A DNA stretch of 64,000 bases from Micromonospora tarapacensis (GTDB lineage: Bacteria; Actinomycetota; Actinomycetes; Mycobacteriales; Micromonosporaceae): assembly GCF_019697375.1 (NCBI RefSeq), contig NZ_JAHCDI010000003.1:744001-808000 (forward strand). Reading direction: 5' to 3'. Below are positions 35,427 to 46,223 of this stretch, piece after piece (positions within the stretch are counted from its first letter, which is position 1; each line of letters starts with the position of its first letter). Made by a program: the position numbers and the translations under genes. The notes under the pieces were generated by a model, which did not search any database, had not been told where the DNA came from, and worked only from the letters and a program-made list of their open reading frames with translations.

Positions 35427-36416
35427 CAGGCGGTTGTCGAGAACGGCGAGGTCGTCGCGGGTGGCCGCGGTGGGAATGCGTTCCTTGGCCGCCGCGTCGC
35501 CGTAGAGCGTCCACCGCAGGAACTCGATGGTGGTGTCGGCGACGACCCGCAGCGGGGCACCCTCACCGTCGCGCAGCAGGGCACGGCCGTGGTCGCCGTC
35601 GGGCAGGCTCAGCATCGCCTTCGGCCAAGGCACCTTGTCGTACACGGCCTTGCCGGCGGCGTACTGCACCACCTCGTCGGCCTCGCCGTGCACGAACAGT
35701 TGCGGTGCCGTGGCGCCGGCGAACGCGGTGCCCACACCGAGGGCGGTCCCGGCGAAGACGATCCCGGCGCCCAGCCGCTCGTCCCGCCCGGCGGTGAACA
35801 GCCCGATGGTGGTCACCCCGCCCGCCGAGTGCCCGGCCGCGGCCACCCGTTCGGTGGCCAGCCGGCCCCGCAGCGGATCGCCGTCGCGGCCGTCGAGAGC
35901 GAGCACCCGGGTCAGCGCGTACGACACGTCGGCGGGCTGGTTGAGCACGTCGAGGACGTTGGGGTCGCCCTCGCCCCGGGAGGTGTGCGGGAACGTCGGC
36001 GCGGCCACCACGAAACCGGCCGCCGCCCAGCGGGTCAACAGGGCCGCGTAGTCGGCGGGCCGGCCGCCCAGGCCGTGACTGAACATGACCACCGGGAACT
36101 TCCCGTCCGCGCCCTCGGCCGAGGCCGCCGGTTCGACACCGGCCCGACCGGCCGCCGGATACCAGATGGTCACCGGCAGCGGCCGGTCGCCGTCGCGGTT
36201 CAGCTTGAGCTGCCGTACGCCGACCGCGAAGGCGTCCTCCGGCGCGCTGCCGGCCGGAATCGCCGGTGCCGGCGCGGATGCCGCCGGTGCGGCGGTGGTG
36301 GCCTGCGGGGCGGGCTGGTCGACCCGCTCGGCGGGCCCGCGGTCGGTGGAGCAGCCAACCAGCACGCTGGCGAACAGCGTGCTGGCGAGCAGGAGTGAGG
36401 CGGCGCGACGCGACAT
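35424..36416 (-). CDS. Alpha/beta hydrolase lipoprotein (PAF-acetylhydrolase-like)
   Basis: 330 residues. The N terminus is a lipoprotein signal with lipobox LVGC (Cys22), followed by an Ala/Pro linker to about residue 60. The hydrolase core has the nucleophile GHSAGG, the acid in HGEADEVV and His in DGDHGRA. HGLGGRPADYAALLTRWAAA resembles the chlorophyllase/PAF-acetylhydrolase-like group. It should sit outside the cell, anchored by lipid. Substrate unknown. Confidence 0.88.
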   Translation of the reverse strand: MSRRAASLLLASTLFASVLVGCSTDRGPAERVDQPAPQATTAAPAASAPAPAIPAGSAPEDAFAVGVRQLKLNRDGDRPLPVTIWYPAAGRAGVEPAASAEGADGKFPVVMFSHGLGGRPADYAALLTRWAAAGFVVAAPTFPHTSRGEGDPNVLDVLNQPADVSYALTRVLALDGRDGDPLRGRLATERVAAAGHSAGGVTTIGLFTAGRDERLGAGIVFAGTALGVGTAFAGATAPQLFVHGEADEVVQYAAGKAVYDKVPWPKAMLSLPDGDHGRALLRDGEGAPLRVVADTTIEFLRWTLYGDAAAKERIPTAATRDDLAVLDNRL

Positions 36417-36570
36417 GGCTCGATTCTGCCTCGCCCCCGCCCCGCCGGGCCCCGCCCCTCACCCGCCGGTGGTGCGAGGTGAGCCGGGCGCTGTCGTCCG
36501 TGCCGTCCGGCACGGCGCGTCCGGGCGTACGGGGCGGTCCGGCTGGACCGGTTTCGCTAAGGTTCCGGGC

Positions 36571-36735
36571 ATGGCTGAGAACTACACCGACCCGAGCGGC
36601 AACACCGAGGCGTTCCGCGCCTTCGCCAACCCGGATGCCCCGGCGGAGACGGCGTCGCGTACCAACCTGATCGTCGGGGCGGCCGTGGTCGCGGCGGTGC
36701 TGATCGCACTCGCCACCTGGCTCGCCTTCGGCTGA
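36571..36735 (+). CDS. Small single-pass membrane protein
   Basis: 54 residues: a polar N-terminal half (MAENYTDPSGNTEAFRAFAN) and one C-terminal helix (NLIVGAAVVAAVLIALATWL), so a tail-anchored topology. It ends 19 bases from the acetate kinase stop on the other strand. Family not recognised. Confidence 0.65.
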   Translation: MAENYTDPSGNTEAFRAFANPDAPAETASRTNLIVGAAVVAAVLIALATWLAFG

Positions 36736-36754
36736 CCCGGGTGCCGGCGCGGCG

Positions 36755-37873
36755 TCAGTTGCCGCCGGAGACCACCGCCCGGGCCGCCCGCGCGATCTCC
36801 CGCTCCTCGTCGGTGCCGACCACGCAGACCGCGACCTCCGCACCGTCGGGTGAGATGAACCGGTCGCCGCTGCCGGCGTTGCGGCCCGGGTCGACGGCGA
36901 TGCCGAGCCGGTCCAGTCCGGCCAGGGCCGCCGCACGCACCGGGGCGGCGTGCTCGCCGACGCCGGCGGTGAACGTGACCGCGTCCACCCGGCCGAGCAG
37001 GGCGTAGTACGCCCCCAGATAACCCGTGATCCGGCGGCAGTAGACGTCGAAGGCCAGCGCCGCCGACTCGTCCCCGGCCGCCCGCCGGGCGAGCACCTCA
37101 CGCATGTCGTTGACGCCGGCCAGCCCCAGCAGACCGCTGTGGTGGTTGAGCAGGTCGTCGATCTCGTCCACCCCCAACCCACCCTCGCGACGCAGGTGGA
37201 ACACGATGGTCGGGTCGAGGTCGCCGCTGCGGGTGCCCATCACCAGGCCCTCCAGGGGGGACATTCCCATCGAGGTGGCGACGCTGCGCCCACCGGCGAC
37301 CGCGCAGGCGCTGGCCCCGTTGCCCAGGTGCAGGCTGATCGTGTTGACCTCGGCGTACGGGCGACCCAGCAGCTCGGCCGTCCGCCGGGAGACGTACGCG
37401 TGCGAGGTGCCGTGGAATCCGTACCGCCGGATGCCGTACCGCTGCGCGACCTCCAGGTCGATCGCGTACGTGGCGGCCGAGTCGGGCAGCGTGTGGTGGA
37501 ACGCGGTGTCGAAGACGGCCACCTGCGGCACCTCCGGCAGCGCCTCGCGGGCCACCGCGATGCCGGCCAGGTTCGCCGGGTTGTGCAGCGGTGCCAGTGG
37601 CACCAGCTCGGTGACGGCGGCCAGCACCGCGTCGTCCACCAGCGTCGGTGCGGTGAACCGCCGGCCGCCGTGCACCACCCGGTGACCCACGGCGGCGAGC
37701 CCCGTCAGGTCCAGCCCGGCCAGGATCTGCCGGATCGCGCCGCCGTGGTCGGACGGCCCGCCGCCCGGCTCGCCGATCCGTTCGACGACGCCCTTGTCGA
37801 GGACGCTGTCGCCGTCGTACAACCGGTACTTGACCGACGACGATCCGCAGTTGAGCACGAGCACCTTGCTCAC
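36755..37873 (-). CDS. ackA: Acetate kinase
   Basis: 372 residues. It interconverts acetyl phosphate plus ADP with acetate plus ATP. Motifs: VLNCGSSSVKYRLYD at the start, VFDTAFHHTLPDSAATYAI, and HLGNGASACAVAGGRSVATS. The GTG 37873 overlaps the last four bases of pta, so the two enzymes of the Pta-AckA pathway are translated together. Confidence 0.95.
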   Translation of the reverse strand: MSKVLVLNCGSSSVKYRLYDGDSVLDKGVVERIGEPGGGPSDHGGAIRQILAGLDLTGLAAVGHRVVHGGRRFTAPTLVDDAVLAAVTELVPLAPLHNPANLAGIAVAREALPEVPQVAVFDTAFHHTLPDSAATYAIDLEVAQRYGIRRYGFHGTSHAYVSRRTAELLGRPYAEVNTISLHLGNGASACAVAGGRSVATSMGMSPLEGLVMGTRSGDLDPTIVFHLRREGGLGVDEIDDLLNHHSGLLGLAGVNDMREVLARRAAGDESAALAFDVYCRRITGYLGAYYALLGRVDAVTFTAGVGEHAAPVRAAALAGLDRLGIAVDPGRNAGSGDRFISPDGAEVAVCVVGTDEEREIARAARAVVSGGN

Positions 37874-39975
37874 GGTGCCGCCCCTTCGGCTGGTGTCGGC
37901 CCCTCGGCGGGGGCGGCGGCCTGGATGGCGGTGATCGCCACGGTGTTGACGATGTCCGGCACGGTGGCTCCCCGGGAGAGGTCGTTGACCGGCCGGCGCA
38001 GGCCCTGCATCACCGGTCCGACGGCCACCGCCCCGGCGGAGCGCTGCACCGCCTTGTACGTGTTGTTGCCCGTGTTCAGGTCGGGGAAGATGAAGACCGT
38101 CGCCCGGCCGGCGACCGCGCTGCCCGGCAGTTTCGTCTCCGCCACCGCCGGGTCGATGGCCGCGTCGTACTGGATCGGTCCCTCGACGGCCAGTTCGGGC
38201 CGGCGCCGGCGGACCAGCGCGGTGGCCGCCGCGACCTTCTCCACGTCCGCGCCCGCGCCCGAACTGCCGGTCGAGTATGACAGCATCGCCACCCGGGGCT
38301 CGATGCCGAACCGGGCCGCGGTGTCGGCCGAGGAGATCGCGATGTCGGCCAGTTGGGCGGCGTCCGGGTCGGGGTTGACCGCGCAGTCGCCGTAGACCAG
38401 CACCCGGTCGGCGAGCAGCATGAAGAAGACGCTGGAGGCCACCGACACGTCCGGCACGGTCTTCACGATCTCGAACGCGGGCCGGATCGTCGCCGCAGTG
38501 GTGTGCGTGGCGCCGGAGACCATGCCGTCGGCGTGTCCCGCCCACACCATCATGGTGCCGAAGTAGTTCGGTTGAGCGACGACGTCGTACGCCAGTTCGG
38601 TGGTGACTCCCCGGTGCGCGCGCAGCTTCGCGTACGCCTCGGCGAACTCGTCGCGCCACGGGCTGCCGGTCGGGTCCACCACGCGGGCCTCGCCGATGTC
38701 GACGCCCAGTTCCCGGGCGCGCCGCGCCACCTCCTCGGTGCGGCCGAGCAGGGTCAGGTCGGCCACCCCCCGACGCAGCAGGATCTCCGTGGCGCGCAGG
38801 ATCCGCTCCTCCGTCCCCTCCGGCAGCACCAGGTGCCGGCGCCGGGCCCGGGCGCGGTCGATCAGGTCGTACTCGAACATCAGCGGGGTGACCCGCCCGG
38901 AGCGGCTGACCCGCAGCCGGCTGGCCAGCTCGACGGTGTCGACGTGTGCCTCGAACGCGCCGAGCGCCGCCTCCACCTTGCGCGGGTTGCCGGCGCTGGG
39001 CCGACCCTCGATCCGGCTCGACGCGGCCACCGTGTGGTAGCTGTCGCTGGCGACGGAGAGCACCGCGAGCCGGGCGTTCAGGGCCTCCACCAGCCGCATC
39101 GCCCGGGGGTCGGGCGGTACACCGAGGGTGAGCACCAGTCCGGCCAGCGACACCTGGCCGGCCACGTGCGCGGCGCTCGCGGCCACCAGCAGGTCGTCCC
39201 GGTCGCCCGGCATGATCAGCAGGGCGCCCTCGGTCAGGTGCTCCAGCAGGGTCGGCACGTGGGCCGCACCGACGACGTAGTCGAGCACGTCACGGGCGAG
39301 TGCGGTCTCGTCGCCGGCGAGCAGGGTGGCGCCGAGCGCCGCCGCCACCTCGGCCACCGTCGGTGCCGACACGGTCGGCACCTCGGGGATCGCGTACGCG
39401 GGAACCGGCAGCCGGGGCAGCGTCATCGCGCCGGGCACCCGGTTGGCCAGTACCGCGAGCACGGTCGCGCCGAGGTCCGCCACGTCGTGGTAGGCGCCCC
39501 GGGCGGCAGCGGCGATCGCCGCGGACGGCTGCCCGAACCCGTCGACCACGGGCACCACCACGCTGCCGAACTCGGTGGCCAGCCGGGCGTTGAAGGCGAG
39601 TTCCCGGGGCCCGGCGGCGTCGCCCGCAGCGGCGAAGTCGCTGCCCACCACCACCATCGCGGCGAACCGCCGCTCGACGTCCCGGTAGCGTTCGACGATC
39701 CGGGAGATCAGCTCCTCCCGCCGACCGTCCGCGACCAGGGCGGTCGCCTCGGCGTACGTGGTGCCGTGCAGGTCCGCCACGGGCAGCCCCACCCGGTACC
39801 GCTCGGCGAGCAGGGTGAGGATCGGATCCGGCCGATCCTGCGCCACCAGCGGGCGGAAGACGCCGATCCCGCCGACCTGCCGGGACAGCAACTCGGCGAG
39901 GCCGAGGGCGATTGTCGACTTGCCCCCGCCCGAGCCGACGCTTGTCAGGTAAACGCTGCGGGCCACGGAACTCAC
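37870..39975 (-). CDS. pta: Phosphate acetyltransferase
   Basis: 701 residues, the long form. An N-terminal P-loop domain (GSGGGKSTIALGLAELLSRQ), a DRTGG domain in the middle and the C-terminal PTA catalytic domain (about 375-700) with SYSTGSSGAGADVEKVAAAT. It converts acetyl-CoA and phosphate to acetyl phosphate. The start is GTG 39975. First gene of the pta-ackA operon. Confidence 0.95.
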   Translation of the reverse strand: MSSVARSVYLTSVGSGGGKSTIALGLAELLSRQVGGIGVFRPLVAQDRPDPILTLLAERYRVGLPVADLHGTTYAEATALVADGRREELISRIVERYRDVERRFAAMVVVGSDFAAAGDAAGPRELAFNARLATEFGSVVVPVVDGFGQPSAAIAAAARGAYHDVADLGATVLAVLANRVPGAMTLPRLPVPAYAIPEVPTVSAPTVAEVAAALGATLLAGDETALARDVLDYVVGAAHVPTLLEHLTEGALLIMPGDRDDLLVAASAAHVAGQVSLAGLVLTLGVPPDPRAMRLVEALNARLAVLSVASDSYHTVAASSRIEGRPSAGNPRKVEAALGAFEAHVDTVELASRLRVSRSGRVTPLMFEYDLIDRARARRRHLVLPEGTEERILRATEILLRRGVADLTLLGRTEEVARRARELGVDIGEARVVDPTGSPWRDEFAEAYAKLRAHRGVTTELAYDVVAQPNYFGTMMVWAGHADGMVSGATHTTAATIRPAFEIVKTVPDVSVASSVFFMLLADRVLVYGDCAVNPDPDAAQLADIAISSADTAARFGIEPRVAMLSYSTGSSGAGADVEKVAAATALVRRRRPELAVEGPIQYDAAIDPAVAETKLPGSAVAGRATVFIFPDLNTGNNTYKAVQRSAGAVAVGPVMQGLRRPVNDLSRGATVPDIVNTVAITAIQAAAPAEGPTPAEGAAP

Positions 39976-40005
39976 GCTACAAGATCAGCCTTCGTTCCGG
40001 GCGGG

Positions 40006-40185
40006 TCAGTCGTCGTCTTCCTCGTCGAGCCGGGCCAGCCAGGTCGCGAACCGTTCGATCGGAGTCTCGAACTCCGGATTCAGATCGACGAAGTCACGCA
40101 GCCGCTCGCCGAGCCACTCCAGGCTGACCTGCTCGTCGCCGCGCCGCTCGACCAGTTCCTCGATGCCCCGGTCGGTGAAGTACAT
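40006..40185 (-). CDS. DUF6104 family small acidic protein
   Basis: 59 residues: MYFTDRGIEELVERRGDEQV at the start and an acidic tail (RLDEEDDD). The same short protein is found beside the kgd/sucA gene in many actinobacteria, as here. Function unknown. ATG 40185 is chosen; GTG 40197 would add four residues. Confidence 0.82.
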   Translation of the reverse strand: MYFTDRGIEELVERRGDEQVSLEWLGERLRDFVDLNPEFETPIERFATWLARLDEEDDD

Positions 40186-40228
40186 GCGCCTACTCACTTC
40201 CTCACCGGCATCGACCCGGTGAAGCCGG

Positions 40229-40264
40229 CCGGTCCCGCCCCACCCGAGGGAGGGACGGGACCGG
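40229..40264 (-). terminator. Hairpin after kgd
   Basis: CCGGTCCCG (40229-40237) pairs with CGGGACCGG (40256-40264) downstream of the kgd stop. The loop is long (18 bases) and partly able to pair. Confidence 0.5.
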
Positions 40265-40275
40265 GCTGGATCTCG

Positions 40276-43200
40276 TCAGGGGCGGGGCAGGGCCACCTCG
40301 ATGAGGCCGGTCTGCTCGACCTCGTGCATCTTCGCCGAGCCGACGGCCGGTGCGGCGGCGGCCGGCCGCGAGATGCGGCGCAGCCGGACCCCCTCGAGGT
40401 GCTCCAGCAGGTTGAGCGCCACGAACGACCAGGCGCCCTGGTTGGCCGGCTCCTCCTGCACCCAGGCGAAGTCCTCCGCGTTCGGGAACTGCGCGAGCGC
40501 GGCCCTGATCTCCGCCACCGGCATCGGGTAGAGCTGCTCCAGCCGGAGGATCGCGGTGTCGCTGACGCCGCGCTCCTGTCGCGCCTGGAACAGGTCGTAG
40601 TAGATCTTGCCAGAGCAGAGCAGCACCCGCTTGACCTGCTCCGGAGCCGGAGCGGCCCGGTCGGCCAGCACGGGGGCGAAGGTGCCGGTGGTGAAGTCCT
40701 CCACCGGCGACACGCAGAGCTTGTGCCGCAGCAGCGACTTCGGCGTGAACACCACCAGCGGCTTGCGCTTCGGCGAGAGGGCCTGGCGCCGCAGCAGGTG
40801 GAAGTAGTTCGCCGGGGTGGTCGGAATGGCCACCCGCATGTTGTCCTCGGCGCACATCTGGAGGAACCGCTCCGGTCGGCCGGAGGTGTGGTCCGGGCCC
40901 TGACCCTCGTGGCCGTGCGGCAGCAGCAGGGTGACGGCGGAGCGCTGACCCCACTTCACCTCGCCGGAGGAGATGAACTCGTCGATGACCGACTGGGCGC
41001 CGTTGACGAAGTCGCCGAACTGCGCCTCCCAGCAGACCAGCGCGTCGATGTTCTCCACCGAGTAGCCGTACTCGAAGCCCATCGCGGCGTACTCGGACAG
41101 CAGTGAGTCGTGCACGAAGAACCGCGAGCGTTCGCCGTCGCCGGTCAACGCCTGCAACGGCAGGTAGTCGTCGCCGGTCTGCGCGTCGACCACGGAGGCG
41201 TGCCGCTGCACGAAGGTGCCGCGGCGCGAGTCCTGGCCGGCGAGCCGGACGGTCACCCCGTCGTGCAGCAGCGCACCGAACGCGATGATCTCGCCGAAGC
41301 CCCAGTCGATGTTGCCCTCGACGGACATCTTGGCCCGCCGGTCGAGCAACTGCTGGATCCGCTTGTGCGGGGTGAAGCCGTCGGGCAGGTTGACGTGCGC
41401 CTCGCCGACGGCCTTGACGACCGACGCCTCGATCGCGGTCTCCACCTGCGGCTCCGGCTCGTCCTGCCGGGACGGCCGGCTCAGCTGGCGCGGCGCGCTG
41501 GCCGCGTCGCGGGTCGCCTTGAAGACCCGCTCCAGCTGCGACTGGTAGTCGCGCAGCAGTTCCTCGGCGTCCTCCACGGTGATGTCGCCCCGCCCGATCA
41601 GCTCCTCGGTGTAGAGCTTGCGGACCGAGCGCTTCGAGTCGATGATCCGGTACATCTGGGGGTTGGACATCGAGGGGTCGTCGCCCTCGTTGTGCCCGCG
41701 CCGCCGGTAGCAGACCAGGTCGATCACGACGTCCTTGTTGAACGCCTGCCGGTACTCGAAGGCCAGCCGGGCGACCCGGACCACGGCCTCCGGGTCGTCG
41801 CCGTTGACGTGGAAGATCGGGGCCTGGATCATCCGGGCCACGTCGGTGCTGTAGAGGCTGGAGCGGGAGTACTCCGGGGCGGTGGTGAAGCCGACCTGGT
41901 TGTTGACCACCACGTGCACCGTCCCGCCGGTGCGGTATCCGCGCAACTGGGAGAGGTTGAGCGTCTCCGCCACCACGCCCTGGCCGGCGAAGGCCGCGTC
42001 GCCGTGCACCGCCAGCGGCAGCACGGTGTAGCCCTCCAGCTTGAGGTCGATGCGGTCCTGCTTGGCCCGCACGATGCCCTCCAGCACCGGGTCGACCGCC
42101 TCCAGGTGCGACGGGTTCGCCACCACCGAGACCTTGACCGCGTGGTCGCCGTCGGGAGTGGTGAACTTGCCGTTCTGGCCGAGGTGGTACTTCACGTCGC
42201 CCGAGCCCTGGGTGGAGCGCGGGTCCAGATGCCCCTCGAACTCCGAGAAGATCTTCTCGTACGGCTTGCCGACGATGTTGGCCAGCACGTTGAGCCGGCC
42301 CCGGTGGGCCATGCCGATGACGACCTCGTCCAGCCCGCCCTCGGCGGACGCCTCCAGCACCTCGCCGAGCAGCGGGATCAGCGACTCGCCGCCCTCCAGT
42401 GAGAACCGCTTCTGACCGACGTACTTGGTCTGCAGGAAGGTCTCGAACGCCTCGGCCGCATTGAGCCGGTTGAGCACGTGCTTCTGCTCGCCGGCCGGCG
42501 GCTTCTCGTACCTGCGCTCGACCCGATCCTGGATCCAGCGTCGCTCCTCCGGATCCTGGATGTGCATGTACTCGATGCCGACCCGCCGGCAGTACGAGTC
42601 GCGCAGCACACCGAGGATCTCGCGCAGCTTCATCCGCTGTCGGCCGGCGAAGCCGTTGACCGGGAAGGTGCGGTCCAGATCCCACAGGGTCAGCCCGTGC
42701 TGGAGGACGTCCAGGTCCGGGTGCTTGCGGATCTTGAACTCCAGCGGGTCGGTGTCGGCCATCAGGTGGCCACGAACCCGGTAGGCGTGGATCAGCTCGT
42801 GCACCCGCGCGGTCTTGTTGATCTGCCCTTCGCTGTCGACCGCCACGTCGCGCATCCAGCGCACCGGCTCGTACGGGATGCGCAGCGAGGTGAAGATCCG
42901 GTCGTAGAAGCCGTGCTCGCCGAGCATCAGCTCGTGCATGGCCTTGAGGAACTCGCCGGACTGCGCGCCCTGAATGATCCGGTGGTCGTACGTGCTGGTC
43001 AGCGTGATGACCTTGCTGACCGCCAGCTCGGCCAGGGTGGCTTCGCTCATGCCCTGGTACGGCGCCGGGTACTCCATCGCGCCGACGCCGATGATCGCGC
43101 TCTGCCCCTGCATCAGCCGCGGCATGGAGTGCACCGTGCCGATGCCGCCCGGGTTGGTCAGCGAGATGGTGGTGCCCGAGTAGTCCTCCATGGTCAGCTC

Positions 43201-44039
43201 GTTGCGGCGGGCCCGCCGGACGACGTCCTCGTACGCCTGCCAGAACTGCCGGAAGTCCATCGTCTCGCAGCCCTTGATGGAGGGGACCACCAGGTTGCGG
43301 CTGCCGTCGGGCTTGGCCAGGTCGATGGCGATGCCCAGGTTGACGCGTTCCGGGCGGACCATCGCCGGCTTGCCGTCGACCTCGGTGAAGGAGTTGTTCA
43401 TCTCGGGGTGCGCGACCAGCGCCCGGACCAGGGCGTAGCCGACCAGGTGGGTGAAGCTGACCTTGCCGCCGCGCCCCCGGGCGAGGTGGTTGTTGATCAC
43501 GATGCGGTTGTCGACCAGCAGCTTGGCCGGGACCGCGCGGACGCTGGTCGCGGTCGGCACGGCCAGGGACGCGCCCATGTTCTGGACGATCTTGGCGGCG
43601 ACCCCACGCAGCGGCGTGGTCTGCGGCCCGGTCGCGGTCGGGGCGGTCTGCGCCGGCGCACTCTTCGCCGGCTCGGTCTTGGCGGCGCCCGGCCTGGCCC
43701 TGGTCGGGGACGGCGAGGTGCGGCTCTCGGTCCTGGCGGGGGCGGCCCTGGTGGCCGGCTCGGCCTTGGCGGCCGGCGCGCGCTTCGCGGCCGGTTCGGC
43801 CTTGGCCGGGGTGGATTCCCTGGCCTCGGCCGCGTCGGTGGGGCGGGCCGGCCGCCGCCGTCACCGTCCGTCGTGCGGGCGGAGCCCGGGCCGGGCCGGT
43901 AGTCGGCGAAGAAGTCGTGCCAGGCCGGGTCGACGCTGGTGGGGTCGGCGAGGTAGCGGTGGTACATCTCCTCGACGATCCACTCGTTCGGGCCGAAACC
44001 CGCCAGTGGGTTCTCCTGCGAAGTCTGCTGGGTCGACAC
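40276..44039 (-). CDS. kgd: Multifunctional 2-oxoglutarate decarboxylase/dehydrogenase Kgd (apparent frameshift)
   Basis: About 1255 residues after repair. It combines an E1-type N-terminal segment ([20 protein letters not shown]), an Ala/Pro/Lys-rich linker, an E2 succinyltransferase domain with [16 protein letters not shown] and a thiamine-dependent E1 domain (GHGNEGDD-like region [20 protein letters not shown]). It feeds 2-oxoglutarate into the TCA cycle. From GTG 44039 the frame holds to the linker. One missing base in the G4 run 43840-43843 shifts it, and adding a base restores [12 protein letters not shown] and the rest. An intact TCA enzyme is expected, so a sequence error is likely. 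DUF6104 follows. Confidence 0.9.
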
Positions 44040-44265
44040 GGCCGGTAATCGCCTCTTTCACGCGGGTTTGTGTGTCACGCGGTGGGGTCCGGTGGCGTCG
44101 GGACGGACGCACACAGGAGGGTTCCCAGGCTACGCCGTACCGGGCCGCAAGGCATTTCCGCCTCCGTCGCGTGGTCCGTTTCACAATAGATGCCGGAAGT
44201 TCGGTAAGCGCTGGGTATCCCGTTGCTCGCTGCCGTGGCCGGGTGGTCCCGGTTCGACGGCCGAC
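44040..44265 (-). other. Upstream region of kgd
   Basis: No gene seen. CACGCGG occurs twice 18 bases apart near 44059-44083, and a slightly AT-rich patch (CATCTATTGTGAAACGG, reverse strand) lies at about 44180. The kgd promoter is probably here. Confidence 0.35.
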
Positions 44266-44304
44266 GGGCCCGGTTCGCCGGTCGTCCACCGGTGAACCGG
44301 GCCC
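44266..44304 (-). terminator. Strong terminator after the ABC permease gene
   Basis: A 17-bp stem (44266-44282 with 44288-44304, one G-U pair) has a 5-base loop, 22 bases past the permease stop. Confidence 0.8.
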
Positions 44305-44326
44305 GCCGGCTGCTCGCGACCCGAAG

Positions 44327-45142
44327 TCAGGAGATGTCGCGCCGGCGGGTGATCAGGATCCCGGCCACCCCGCTGACCACGGCGTAGCCCACCAGCACGA
44401 GCGCGCCGACCCACCAGGCGGGCAGCATCTCGTTCTCGCCGGGCGTGATCATGATCTGGGACGCGGCGGCCGGCCAGACCACCTGCCACTTCATCACCGC
44501 CATGTTGTCCAGCAGGTTCGACAGCAGCAGGAAGAGCAGGCCCACCACCTGGGTGCCGATCAGGTAGAGCACGGCGGCGGTGATCACCGCGCCCAGCTGG
44601 TTGGTGATCAACGTGCCGATGCCCACGCCGAGCACCGTCCAGATGGCGTACGCCATCAGGTTGAGCAGCAGCGCCCGCTGGACCTCCCACTCGCCGAGCT
44701 GGGTGCCGTAGTCGTTCAACGCCAGGAACGTCGCGCCGGCGGCGAGGTCGATCAGCGTGGTCACCAGCCAGAAGGCGAAGCCGAGCAGGCTGGCCGCGAT
44801 GAGCTTGCTGACGATCACCGAGGTGCGCCGCGGGGTGGCCAGGAACGTGGTGGTCGCCGTCTGGTGGAAGAACTCGTTGGTGACCATGAGGATGCCGATG
44901 AGCATCACGAACATCAGACCCAGGTACTGGCCGGAGGTGTAGAGGTTCGCCGCCTGCGCCGGCGCGGAGGCCGAGTCGCCGGTGAAGCCGAACTCCTCCC
45001 CACCACCGCTGAGGGTCTCGCTGGCCAGCCAGGCGTTGAAGGCGAAGGCCAGGGCGATCGACAGGAACGCCCCGATGGCCAGCCACCACCAGGTGCTGGT
45101 CGTACGGATCTTGAGCAGTTCGGAGCGGACGAGGTTGCTCAT
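44327..45142 (-). CDS. ABC transporter permease (ABC-2 type)
   Basis: 271 residues, six hydrophobic helices with a large first outer loop (residues 35-75). Typical ABC-2 start: LLKIRTTSTWWWLAIGAFL. Its ATG overlaps the ATPase stop by four bases (ATGA). With the ATPase it forms an exporter in the cytoplasmic membrane; cargo unknown. Confidence 0.9.
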   Translation of the reverse strand: MSNLVRSELLKIRTTSTWWWLAIGAFLSIALAFAFNAWLASETLSGGGEEFGFTGDSASAPAQAANLYTSGQYLGLMFVMLIGILMVTNEFFHQTATTTFLATPRRTSVIVSKLIAASLLGFAFWLVTTLIDLAAGATFLALNDYGTQLGEWEVQRALLLNLMAYAIWTVLGVGIGTLITNQLGAVITAAVLYLIGTQVVGLLFLLLSNLLDNMAVMKWQVVWPAAASQIMITPGENEMLPAWWVGALVLVGYAVVSGVAGILITRRRDIS

Positions 45143-46074
45143 CGGATGCCCGCCTTTCCGGCCGTCAGCTCCAGGAACACGCGTTCCAGGTCGGGTCGTT
45201 CGGTGGTCAGCTCGTGCAGTTCCACGCCGGCGGCCAGTGCCGCCCGACCCACCGTCGGCGCGTCGACCCCGGCGATCAGGAGGACGTCCTGCCCGTCGGC
45301 TTCCACCGCGGCGGGCCCGCCGGCCAGTGCGGCGGTCAGCGCGTCGGCCTGCGGCGTGCGGACCCGGACCCGGACGCCCTGCGCCATCGACCCGATCACC
45401 TGGTCGACCGGACCCTGCCGGACCAGCTGCCCGGCCGCGATGATCACCACATCGTCGGCCAGCAACTGCATCTCCGACAGCAGATGGCTGGAGACCAGCA
45501 CCGTGCGTCCCTCGGCGGCCAGCCCCTTGAGGAATCCGCGCATCCAGCGGATGCCCTCCGGGTCCAGGCCGTTGGCCGGCTCGTCGAGGACGAGTACCCG
45601 GGGGTCGCCGAGCATCGCCGCGGCGATGCCGAGCCGCTGCTTCATGCCCAGCGAGTAGCCCTTGAACTTGCGCTTCGCCGCAGGGGTGAGGCCGACCAGG
45701 GCCAGCGCCTCGTCGGCCCGCTGCCGGGGCAGCCCGGCGGCCGCGCAGATCACCCGCAGGTGGTTGAGGCCGGTGCGGCCCTTGTGCGCGCTGGACGCTT
45801 CCAGCACCGCGCCGACGTGCCGCAGCGGGTCGGCCAGGTCGGGGTACCGGCGGCCACCGATGGTCGCCGTTCCGGCGGTCGGGGTGACCAGGTTCAGCAG
45901 CATCCGCAGGGTGGTGGTCTTACCCGCACCGTTCGGGCCGAGGAAGCCGGTGACCCGACCCGGTTCGACCGTGAACGACAGGTTGTTGACCGCCAGTACG
46001 CGGCGGTACTGCTTACTCAGGCCGGAAACCACGATCTGCGCGTCGTTGGTGGGGCTTGGCTGCCCGTCGGTCAT
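45139..46074 (-). CDS. ABC transporter ATP-binding protein
   Basis: 311 residues. Walker A is GPNGAGKTTTLRMLL, the signature region YSLGMKQRLGIAAAML, and Walker B LVLDEPANGLDPEGI. A C-terminal DUF4162-like extension ends at a ferredoxin-like fold. ATG 46074 has GGGAGGAG upstream. First gene of a two-gene export operon with the permease. Confidence 0.93.
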   Translation of the reverse strand: MTDGQPSPTNDAQIVVSGLSKQYRRVLAVNNLSFTVEPGRVTGFLGPNGAGKTTTLRMLLNLVTPTAGTATIGGRRYPDLADPLRHVGAVLEASSAHKGRTGLNHLRVICAAAGLPRQRADEALALVGLTPAAKRKFKGYSLGMKQRLGIAAAMLGDPRVLVLDEPANGLDPEGIRWMRGFLKGLAAEGRTVLVSSHLLSEMQLLADDVVIIAAGQLVRQGPVDQVIGSMAQGVRVRVRTPQADALTAALAGGPAAVEADGQDVLLIAGVDAPTVGRAALAAGVELHELTTERPDLERVFLELTAGKAGIR

Positions 46075-46223
46075 CGTTCTCCTCCCGTGTTGGCGCCGGA
46101 ATGCGCCGTTGCACAGCGTGACGGTAGTGGTCAACCAAATCAATCGGGCTCGCTCTGGAGATCGTGATCCGCCTCAGGCAGGAGCCGTCTCATCCCCAGG
46201 TACGAGCCGATCGGCGGCCGTGC

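Noticed and set aside
38353..41106. A 917-codon open frame opposite pta and kgd
   Set aside because: It is antisense to two strongly conserved genes, rich in Gly/Arg/His/Gln, with no domain. Long antisense frames are normal at this GC content.
44040..44265. A possible small gene upstream of kgd
   Set aside because: No frame with a ribosome site and conserved look; more likely the kgd promoter.
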